NCBI GenBank assembly: GCA_903918705.1
Contig: CAIXFP010000762.1
Location: 1-5,272, forward strand
Reading direction: 5' to 3'
DNA: 5,272 bases
Source of the DNA: an uncultured Pseudomonadota bacterium
Lineage (GTDB): Bacteria > Pseudomonadota > Gammaproteobacteria > Burkholderiales > Thiobacillaceae
Below are positions 1 to 5,272 of the stretch, one piece after another. The stretch's first letter is position 1. The number at the start of each line of letters is the position of its first letter. A program made the position numbers and the translations under genes. Below the pieces are notes generated by a model. That model did not search any database. It had not been told where the DNA came from and saw nothing but the letters and a program-made list of their open reading frames with translations.

Positions 1-1169
1 AGAGGTACACCGAACAACCTCGCCTGGTTTTCGATGGATCTGCGTTGTATCCAGATACCCCCCAGGTCGGTGGCGAACCAGTTGTTCGCCATGCTGATAA
101 TAACTTGTGGCCTGTCCATGCTAGCCAGAAGCAGCGGGTAGATTAGGAAATCCTCGTAGCAGATGGAGGTAGCAACTGGGACGCCGTGAAAACGTGTCGT
201 TCCACGCCCGAAGAAATCCGGTATCGCGCTCGACTCCTGGCCAGGCCTCCATTCGCCGATCGGCATGGGTACGCGGCCATGCAGCGTGCCAGTGTCAGCA
301 CCCAGCAGTGCGGCGCCATCAACATAGCGGTATCCCTGTCCAGGCATCGGCAGATCAGCGCCCACGATGAGCGTGGCGTTCATCTCGCGCGCCAACTTCT
401 CGGTGCTCTGCCACCAGAATTGCGTGCCCGCCCGCCAGAAACCGCCGATTTCCTCTGGCAGCACGATGACCTTGGCGCCGGCCTTCAGCTTGGCATGGAC
501 GGCTGCTATTACCGCCTGATGGCGGTAGTAGGCCGCAACCCGGTCCGACTTCGGGTAAACCCCCACCGAAGTGTCGACGGCTGTCCAGCCGTCTGGAGTT
601 TTGGGGGACGAGTACCACGAGTTGGCCAACAGACTGGCGAGTACGGTCGACAACGACAACACGCCAATGGCCCACCATCGTCTTCGTGCACATCCAGCCG
701 CAAGCGCCAGGATGGTCAAGGCCATGCCAAGCCCAGCCCAACCGCTACCCGGAAAAGCCTCGCCAGCGAGCAGCAGCGGAGAGAGCCAGCCCAGTATGCC
801 GAGTGGTGGCAAGACGGATAACAGCAGCGCGGCAGCCGCACCATAGACCGCCTGACGTGGAGTCGCGTTCGCGCGCCAGAAGACCGCCCAGGGCGCGGCG
901 AGAAGCGCGGCATGGATCAGCCAGATGACTGCGCCCCATCCTGGCCAGCTTTCCGGGAAAAAGGTGGTGAATATGGCGGGCACATCCCTGGCGCCGGCCA
1001 GGTAGTAACCCAGCCAGACCAGGAAGGCCGCCAGCCGTGTCCGTGAGGCGGCCCAGAGCAGGGGAAGGGGAAGCACCCACCATTGCGTTGCCTCGGGATG
1101 CCAGGCCAGGTATCCCAACGCGGCGCCAAGTGCGAGCCACGGCAGGGGGTGTGATTTCTGGGAAATCAT
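1..1169 (-). CDS. traB: TraB/Lnt-like conjugal transfer protein, nitrilase fold (3' end outside window)
   Basis: The reverse strand stays open from ATG 1169 to the left edge, giving 389 residues with no stop. Residues 9-60 and about 75-187 are hydrophobic and Trp/Leu/Ala-rich, consistent with several membrane segments. A soluble domain of carbon-nitrogen hydrolase (nitrilase) type follows. LPEE at 237-240 matches the catalytic Glu motif, SICYED at 335-340 contains the nucleophile Cys337, and ANNWFA at 361-366 with QRRSIENQARLFGVP at 375-389 matches the conserved end of the domain. This is the architecture of apolipoprotein N-acyltransferase (Lnt) and of the conjugal TraB proteins of IncP-type systems. 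The usual catalytic-Lys region reads HGRVPMPIGEW (297-307), with Arg instead of Lys, which favours TraB over a housekeeping Lnt. Only a short tail seems to be missing. An in-frame TGA lies just upstream of the ATG, so the start is well fixed; the ribosome site is weak (GAG), as expected for coupling to the upstream gene. The precise role in transfer is not known; TraB is my best family name rather than a proven one. Confidence 0.8.
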   Translation of the reverse strand, partial: MISQKSHPLPWLALGAALGYLAWHPEATQWWVLPLPLLWAASRTRLAAFLVWLGYYLAGARDVPAIFTTFFPESWPGWGAVIWLIHAALLAAPWAVFWRANATPRQAVYGAAAALLLSVLPPLGILGWLSPLLLAGEAFPGSGWAGLGMALTILALAAGCARRRWWAIGVLSLSTVLASLLANSWYSSPKTPDGWTAVDTSVGVYPKSDRVAAYYRHQAVIAAVHAKLKAGAKVIVLPEEIGGFWRAGTQFWWQSTEKLAREMNATLIVGADLPMPGQGYRYVDGAALLGADTGTLHGRVPMPIGEWRPGQESSAIPDFFGRGTTRFHGVPVATSICYEDFLIYPLLLASMDRPQVIISMANNWFATDLGGIWIQRRSIENQARLFGVP

Positions 1170-1330
1170 GACTGCTCAAATGTTTCGGAGAGTGGCACGA
1201 TGCAATCGCCACAGATGAGCCTCCGCTTGGTTTCGCCGCAGGCGGCGATTAGGCAAGTTGGGCAGGTGTACATGATCCGGTTGCTGTGGCTGCCTGTTTT
1301 CTGGGACTCGACCAGGTGGGCCTGGGTCAT
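1166..1330 (-). CDS. 54-residue cysteine-rich (zinc-knuckle-like) protein upstream of traB
   Basis: A short reverse-strand reading frame runs from ATG 1330 to TGA 1166 and encodes 54 residues. The stop overlaps the traB start as ATGA, the classic arrangement for translational coupling, which supports it as a real gene. The core holds two CxxC knuckles, CPTC at 23-26 and CGDC at 40-43, with an extra Cys at 31, a spacing suited to binding one zinc ion. The first 20 residues are polar and probably disordered. The frame is open upstream to a TGA at 1433-1435, but no ATG, GTG or TTG occurs before 1330, so 1330 is the earliest start. There is no clear ribosome site before it. Met20, just before the first knuckle, is an alternative start that would leave a 35-residue protein. 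I do not recognise the family. A small zinc-binding accessory or regulatory protein of the transfer module is possible but unproven. Confidence 0.55.
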   Translation of the reverse strand: MTQAHLVESQKTGSHSNRIMYTCPTCLIAACGETKRRLICGDCIVPLSETFEQS

Positions 1331-1463
1331 GCTGGGCGCGATCGAGGCCGAGTCGGGTAAGGTAGCGGCGGATTCTCTATGGTGCCGGCGGTGTGCGTGG
1401 TGCCCCCGACGTTGTCGATGCGCGCGCCGTCGTCAGGGCAGGATAGCGGTCAAGTCAGGTGAT

Positions 1464-1592
1464 TTACAAGCCACCGGTGAGCAGGCGTATGGTGGCTCGC
1501 TCGAACTTGCCGCTGGCAATCACATAGTCCGTCATCTTCTGGCCAACCCGATGATCACCTGGTACTCCGGTGCTGGACGGCACCAGGTCGGC
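1464..1592 (-). pseudogene. Possible 3' remnant of a minus-strand gene
   Basis: A 42-codon open stretch on the reverse strand ends at TAA 1464-1466 and is bounded upstream by a TAG at 1593-1595. The C-terminal part (MTDYVIASGKFERATIRLL) reads like genuine globular protein, with an alternating hydrophobic pattern. It lacks a convincing start: the internal ATG at 1533-1535 and GTG codons have no well-spaced ribosome site. It has the same orientation as the two genes to its left, so it may be the tail of a gene in the same operon that was cut when the rightward cassette arrived. It could also be chance. I do not recognise a family. Confidence 0.25.
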
Positions 1593-1676
1593 CTATTCGG
1601 TGTTGTCGCACGCTCGGTTTCGTGTCGTGTACAGTTGGGCGGCAGTTATCGGCTCCTCAACTGCCTGTCACTGCTT

Positions 1677-1687
1677 GTTGTCACAAC
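1677..1687. repeat. Perfect 11-bp palindrome GTTGTCACAAC, possible operator
   Basis: The arms GTTGT and ACAAC are exact reverse complements around a central C. It lies 23 bases upstream of the CATAAT box and 119 bases before the helicase start, where an operator for a dimeric repressor or activator could sit. It includes TTGTCA (1678-1683), close to a -35 consensus, but 27 bases separate this from CATAAT, too far for one sigma-70 promoter. It is short enough to arise by chance. Confidence 0.25.
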
Positions 1688-1710
1688 GTCTGCAATGCAG
1701 CGTAGGTTTG

Positions 1711-1716
1711 CATAAT
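1711..1716 (+). promoter_or_regulatory. Weak -10-like box CATAAT
   Basis: CATAAT matches the TATAAT consensus at five of six positions and lies in an AT-rich patch (CATAATTTTA) of otherwise GC-rich DNA, upstream of the helicase gene. The hexamers 16-18 bases upstream do not resemble TTGACA. An inverted pair ATGCA (1695-1699) and TGCAT (1709-1713) overlaps it. Transcription from here would leave a leader of about 85 bases. Confidence 0.25.
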
Positions 1717-1788
1717 TTTAGGGATCAGACGTGCATCACACTCAAGCCAGCAGTCCCGCCCTCCGGCATACCCACATGCAGGTCCATC

Positions 1789-1796
1789 AAGGGTGG
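1789..1796 (+). promoter_or_regulatory. Ribosome binding site of the helicase gene (AAGGGTGG)
   Basis: A purine-rich stretch ends 10 bases before GTG 1807. It decides the start: GTG 1807 has a plausible ribosome site and begins the residues V(M)HLTDYHAQYFAYELTRR, the typical opening of this helicase family. ATG 1570 has no such support. TTG 1813 is a less likely alternative two codons later. Confidence 0.5.
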
Positions 1797-1806
1797 ATAT
1801 AGTCCT

Positions 1807-4674
1807 GTGCACTTGACCGACTACCACGCCCAGTATTTCGCCTACGAGCTCACACGCCGCTTCCCGCCGGATAGCGCCGAGAAGCTGGCTGGCGCGGTGG
1901 CGAGCGCCCAAGTCGATCTCAACCCGCATCAGGTCGATGCAGCGCTGTTCGCATTCAAGTCGCCTCTTTCAAAGGGCGCGCTGCTGGCTGATGAAGTTGG
2001 CCTTGGCAAGACCATCGAAGCCGGCCTGGTCTTGTCCCAGAAGTGGGCGGAGCGCAAGCGCCGTATCCTGGTCATCACACCCTCCAACCTGCGTAAGCAG
2101 TGGTTTCAGGAGTTGACCGAAAAGTTCTTCCTGCCCTGTCGGATACTTGAAGCCAGGCCCTACAACGCCGCCATCCGGCAAGGGCAATTCCGGCCCTTCG
2201 AGGCTGCGGAAATCATCATCTGCTCTTACCAGTTCGCTCGCGGCAAGGCTGCCGATGTTCATGCTATCGCCTGGGATCTGGTGGTCATCGACGAAGCCCA
2301 CCGCCTTCGTAACGTCTACAAGCCATCCAACGTCATCGCCAATACCTTGAAAATGGCACTGGCCGGGCGTGACAAGCTGCTGCTCACCGCCACGCCGTTG
2401 CAGAACTCGTTGCTGGAGCTGTTCGGCCTGATCAGCTTCATCGACGAACATACTTTCGGAGACCTGAAAAGCTTCCGTGAACAGTTCGTCAATCTGGATC
2501 AAGACCGCATCTTTCAGACCCTGAAGGCACGTCTGAAGCCGATCTGCCATCGCACCCTGCGCCGTCAGGTCACTGCCTATATCCCCTATACCAAACGCCT
2601 GCCTCTGGTTGAGGAATTCACCCCGGAAGACAGCGAGGATCGGCTCTACCAGCTTGTCTCCGAATATTTGCAACGCGATAACTTGCAAGCCCTGCCGGCC
2701 GGCCAACGCGCCCTGACTACCCTGGTTTTACGCAAGCTTCTGGCTTCATCTACCTTCGCCATTGCCGGCGCACTGACCTCCATGGCCAACCGGCTCAAGG
2801 CCAAGCTGCGTAAGCACGAACCGGAGCAATCGCTGTCGGACGAGCTGGATGAGGATTACGAGGCACTCGATGAAACTGCCGAAGAATGGGCCGATGAAGA
2901 AGCCCTGGAAATCCTGACTGAGGCTGACAAAGATGCGATCTCTCGGGAAATCGCCGACCTGGATGCCTTCGCGCAGCTTGCCGCCTCCATCGACCACAAC
3001 GCCAAGGGTAAGGCGCTGCTCAAGGCCCTGCATGTTGCCTTCGCCAAGGCCAAAGAATTGGGCGGCGCGGAGAAGGCCATCATCTTCACCGAGTCACGTC
3101 GCACCCAGAGCTATTTGCTGCGCCTGTTGGCCGATAGTCCATTCGCCGAGGGCATCGTCCTGTTCAATGGCTCCAATACCGATGAGGGTTCAAAGCTGAT
3201 CTACAGACGATGGCTCGAACGCCATCAAGGCACTGACCGCGTCACAGGCTCGCGTACCGCCGACATGCGCTCCGCCTTGGTCGATTATTTCCGCGAGCAG
3301 GGACGCATCATGATCGCTACCGAGGCCGGAGCCGAGGGCATCAACCTTCAATTTTGCTCGCTGGTGGTCAACTATGACCTGCCCTGGAACCCGCAGCGCA
3401 TCGAACAGCGTATCGGTCGCTGCCATCGTTACGGCCAAAAGCACGACGTGGTGGTGGTCAACTTCATCAATCGCAAGAACGCCGCAGACCAGCGCGTGTT
3501 CGAGTTGTTGTCCGAAAAATTCCAATTGTTCGAGGGCGTGTTCGGCGCCAGCGACGAAGTTCTGGGCGCCATCGAATCCGGTGTGGATTTCGAGAAGCGC
3601 ATCGCGGCCATCTACCAGCGCTGTCGCAGGCAGGACGAGATCAAGACCGCCTTCGACCAGCTTCAGCTCGAATTGAGCCTGGAAATCGACGAATCCATGA
3701 CTCGCACCCGGCAGAAGCTGCTGGAACACTTCGACGACGAAGTCAGGGAAAAGCTCAAGGTGCGCGACCAGGATTCCAAGTCCTACCTCAACCGTTATGA
3801 GCGCCTGCTCATGCAGCTCACCCGGCACGAGCTGAACGGTCAGGCCGAATTCCTGGGAGAAGCAACCTTCTATCTGAAGACCTCGCCCTTCCCCGAGAAA
3901 ACAGCCGACATTCCTCTGGGCTTGTATGAGCTGCCGCGCCGATCCGGCGAAGCGCACCTATACCGCCTCAACCATCCCCTTGCCGAAGCATTGATAACCG
4001 AAGCCAAGCAGCGCGATCTACCACCTGCCGAGATACGGTTCGATTACGGTCTGCATGATGGCAAGGTCTCTCTACTGGAGCCGCTTGTTGGCCAGTCTGG
4101 CTGGCTGACGCTGACACAATTAAGCGTTGAATCCCTGGACCAGGCGGAAGATCACCTCCTCTTCGCGGCGGTCACCGACGACGGCAAGGCTTTGGAGGAA
4201 GACGTGGCGGCAAGGCTATTGACGCTGCCAGGCATTAGCTCCCCTCTCATGGAGGGAGAGGGGCCAGGGATGTGGGAAAGCACACTCGAAACCCAGATCA
4301 ATAATCACAAAATCGTCATCCAACGCGCCATATCCGCGCGCAATGCCCGCTTTTTCGAAGCTGAAGCCGAGAAGCTAGACGGTTGGGCCGATGACCTCAA
4401 GGTCGGCCTGGAACGCGAGATCAAGGAGCTCGACCGCCAGATCAAGGAAGCCCGTCGCGCCGCTACCATTGCTGCGACCTTGGAAGAGAAGCTTGCCGGG
4501 CAGAAAACGATCAAGTCCCTCGAAGCGCAACGCAACACCAAGCGGCGCTCGTTATTCGATGCTCAGGATGAAATCGACCGGCGACGAGATACGCTGATAG
4601 GCGACATTGAAGGGAAGCTGGCACAGTCTGTTACCGGCGCCCAGCTATTTGCAATACATTGGCTACTCCAGTGA
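1807..4674 (+). CDS. HepA/RapA-like SNF2-family DEAD/DEAH-box helicase
   Basis: The protein is an ATP-dependent, double-stranded-DNA-translocating SNF2-family motor of 955 residues, cytoplasmic, counted from GTG 1807. The first RecA-like lobe has a Q-type motif (NPHQVDAALFAF), Walker A DEVGLGKT ending at Thr69, motif Ia ITPSNLRKQW at 90-99, Walker B DEAH at 162-165 and motif III TAT at 194-196. An acidic linker (about 343-378) joins the lobes. The second lobe has motif IV AIIFTE at 424-429, motif V TEAGAEGINLQ at 505-515 and motif VI QRIGRCHRYGQ at 534-544 with both arginines. All catalytic residues are present, so it should be active. The C-terminal third is less conserved, ending in a charged coiled coil (about 849-940). 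A palindromic repeat-like insert codes for residues 811-822. RapA recycles RNA polymerase, but this protein lacks the RapA N-terminal domains, and its partner and mobile context resemble defence-island helicases such as DISARM DrmD. Helicase class is certain; the biological role is inferred. Confidence 0.93.
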   Translation: MHLTDYHAQYFAYELTRRFPPDSAEKLAGAVASAQVDLNPHQVDAALFAFKSPLSKGALLADEVGLGKTIEAGLVLSQKWAERKRRILVITPSNLRKQWFQELTEKFFLPCRILEARPYNAAIRQGQFRPFEAAEIIICSYQFARGKAADVHAIAWDLVVIDEAHRLRNVYKPSNVIANTLKMALAGRDKLLLTATPLQNSLLELFGLISFIDEHTFGDLKSFREQFVNLDQDRIFQTLKARLKPICHRTLRRQVTAYIPYTKRLPLVEEFTPEDSEDRLYQLVSEYLQRDNLQALPAGQRALTTLVLRKLLASSTFAIAGALTSMANRLKAKLRKHEPEQSLSDELDEDYEALDETAEEWADEEALEILTEADKDAISREIADLDAFAQLAASIDHNAKGKALLKALHVAFAKAKELGGAEKAIIFTESRRTQSYLLRLLADSPFAEGIVLFNGSNTDEGSKLIYRRWLERHQGTDRVTGSRTADMRSALVDYFREQGRIMIATEAGAEGINLQFCSLVVNYDLPWNPQRIEQRIGRCHRYGQKHDVVVVNFINRKNAADQRVFELLSEKFQLFEGVFGASDEVLGAIESGVDFEKRIAAIYQRCRRQDEIKTAFDQLQLELSLEIDESMTRTRQKLLEHFDDEVREKLKVRDQDSKSYLNRYERLLMQLTRHELNGQAEFLGEATFYLKTSPFPEKTADIPLGLYELPRRSGEAHLYRLNHPLAEALITEAKQRDLPPAEIRFDYGLHDGKVSLLEPLVGQSGWLTLTQLSVESLDQAEDHLLFAAVTDDGKALEEDVAARLLTLPGISSPLMEGEGPGMWESTLETQINNHKIVIQRAISARNARFFEAEAEKLDGWADDLKVGLEREIKELDRQIKEARRAATIAATLEEKLAGQKTIKSLEAQRNTKRRSLFDAQDEIDRRRDTLIGDIEGKLAQSVTGAQLFAIHWLLQ
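4241..4263. repeat. Intragenic palindromic repeat-like hairpin inside the helicase gene
   Basis: CCCCTCTC at 4241-4248 and GAGAGGGG at 4256-4263 are perfect 8-base inverted arms around a 7-base loop. With the flanking GGCCAGGGATG it resembles the GC-rich dispersed palindromes common between genes of many Proteobacteria. In frame it encodes SPLMEGEGPGM (812-822), the low-complexity kind of peptide such repeats produce when they land inside a gene. It lies between two better-structured segments of the C-terminal region, and the frame is kept. Membership of a repeat family is inferred from its look alone. Confidence 0.45.
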
Positions 4675-4697
4675 TTATCAGAGCCGATTTCAGCATC

Positions 4698-4703
4698 AGG
4701 GAG
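4698..4703 (+). promoter_or_regulatory. Strong ribosome binding site AGGGAG
   Basis: AGGGAG lies 5 bases before ATG 4709 and 23 bases after the helicase stop. It fixes the start of the second gene and, with the 34-base gap and no hairpin terminator between the genes, indicates one operon. Confidence 0.7.
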
Positions 4704-4708
4704 AAACC

Positions 4709-5272
4709 ATGACCGAACCCACCATCACCTGCCCCAACTGCAAGACTGTAATTCGGCTGACGGAATCACTTGCGGCGCCGTTGATCGCTGCCACGCGCAA
4801 GCAATTCGAGCAGCAGCTTGCTCAGAAGGACGAAGAAGTATCCAAGCGCGAGCAAGGCGTGCGCGAGAAAGAAAAACAGATCGCCGAATCCAAGCGCACC
4901 TTGGATGAACAGGTCGCCGATCAGGTGGCGACACAGCTCAAATCCGAGCGAGCACGGTTAATCGCGGATGAGGCCAAGAAGGCGAAGCTCGCCTCCGCTG
5001 CGGAACTTGAAGGCAAAGCTCGCGAGGTTGTCGAATTGCAAGAAGTCCTCAAGACCAGGGATGTAAAGCTGGCCGAAGCGCAGCAGGCACAGGCCGAACT
5101 GATCAAGAAGTCGCGCGAGCTCGACGATGCCAAACGCGAACTCGAACTCACCGTGGAAAAACGTGTGCAGGATGGCCTGACCGAAGTGAGAACCCAGGCC
5201 AAGAAGGAAGCCGAGGATAGCCTCAAGCTGAAGGTGATGGAGAAGGATCAGACCATCGCCTCGATGCAACAG
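4709..5272 (+). CDS. DUF2130-family coiled-coil protein (3' end outside window)
   Basis: The frame is open from ATG 4709 to the right edge, giving the first 188 residues. It opens with ITCPNCKTVIRLTESLAAPL (6-25), a CxxC knuckle (Cys8, Cys11) followed by a short amphipathic segment, which is the characteristic N-terminus of DUF2130 proteins. From about residue 28 onward the sequence is almost wholly Glu, Lys, Gln, Ala, Leu and Arg with heptad-like spacing, a long uninterrupted coiled coil. Members of this family are usually roughly 400 residues or more, with a conserved globular C-terminal domain that would lie beyond the window. The function of the family is not established; a nuclease-like C-terminal fold has been suggested as I recall, but nothing visible here tests that. 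Close spacing to the helicase gene suggests the two proteins act together. No signal peptide or membrane segment is seen. Confidence 0.8.
   Translation, partial: MTEPTITCPNCKTVIRLTESLAAPLIAATRKQFEQQLAQKDEEVSKREQGVREKEKQIAESKRTLDEQVADQVATQLKSERARLIADEAKKAKLASAAELEGKAREVVELQEVLKTRDVKLAEAQQAQAELIKKSRELDDAKRELELTVEKRVQDGLTEVRTQAKKEAEDSLKLKVMEKDQTIASMQQ

Larger units (their letters stand above)
1593..1806. promoter_or_regulatory. Upstream region of the rightward helicase operon
   Basis: No supportable gene lies here. The helicase frame is technically open back to ATG 1570, but the 79 residues it would add are Cys-rich, lack the strong third-position G/C preference of the downstream codons, and resemble no known helicase N-terminus. 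The stretch is therefore read as the leader and promoter region. It contains a palindrome at 1677-1687, a CATAAT -10-like box at 1711-1716 and a purine-rich ribosome site near 1789-1796. No well-spaced -35 box accompanies CATAAT, so the promoter itself is not established. Confidence 0.4.

Noticed and set aside
186..821. Plus-strand open frame of 211 codons
   Set aside because: It is antisense to the traB-like gene, whose reverse-strand frame has clear catalytic motifs; the plus product is low-complexity and unrecognisable.
1469..1497. Inverted repeat AGCCACC / GGTGGCT, possible terminator
   Set aside because: Seven-base stem with a 15-base loop and no T-run on either side; it lies within the 42-codon open stretch and is probably incidental.
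1200..1715. Plus-strand open frame of 171 codons
   Set aside because: It lies opposite the 54-codon zinc-knuckle gene and the minus-strand remnant, is rich in Arg, Cys and Trp in the manner of an antisense frame, and shows no recognisable domain.
1969..2706. Minus-strand open frame of 245 codons inside the helicase gene
   Set aside because: It is the shadow of a GC-rich gene with strong codon bias; the plus-strand frame carries every helicase motif.
3190..3957. Minus-strand open frame of 255 codons inside the helicase gene
   Set aside because: Same reason: antisense to the conserved second helicase lobe and its downstream region, with no recognisable domain.
4675..4708. Possible terminator between the helicase and DUF2130 genes
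   Set aside because: No stem-loop followed by a T-run is present; the gap holds only a ribosome site, so the genes are read as one operon.
1..5272. CRISPR array, tRNA or rRNA gene, insertion sequence, attachment site
   Set aside because: No regularly spaced repeats, no tRNA- or rRNA-like segment, no transposase and no pair of terminal repeats were seen.

Overview
The window is GC-rich with the codon bias of a proteobacterium (beta- or gammaproteobacterial in feel; the sequence does not resolve the genus). It looks like accessory DNA, probably part of a conjugative or integrative element, because one side carries a TraB/Lnt-like membrane nitrilase-fold gene and the other a defence-island-like SNF2 helicase gene cluster.

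Layout. Bases 1-1169 (minus strand) hold the first 389 codons of a TraB/Lnt-like protein that runs off the left edge. Its start codon overlaps by 4 bases (ATGA) the stop of a 54-codon minus-strand gene at 1166-1330, which encodes a cysteine-rich zinc-knuckle-like protein. Further right, 1464-1592 on the minus strand is a short open stretch that may be the 3' remnant of another gene. Bases 1593-1806 carry no convincing gene; they contain a perfect small palindrome and a weak -10-like box, and serve as the upstream region of the rightward genes.

The plus strand from 1807 to 4674 encodes a 955-residue HepA/RapA-like SNF2-family helicase with a complete set of helicase motifs. It most likely starts at GTG 1807 rather than at the first ATG of the open frame (1570). 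It carries a small palindromic, repeat-like sequence in frame near its C-terminus. After 34 bases, with a good ribosome binding site, the first 188 codons of a DUF2130-family protein (CxxC knuckle plus long coiled coil) run off the right edge.

How the genes may work together. The two minus-strand genes are translationally coupled and fit a conjugation module. The helicase and the DUF2130 gene form a rightward operon transcribed away from it. SNF2 helicases of this type often sit in anti-phage defence or restriction-like clusters, so the pair may be the start of a defence cassette carried by a mobile element. That reading is inferred from context: the rest of the cluster lies outside the window.
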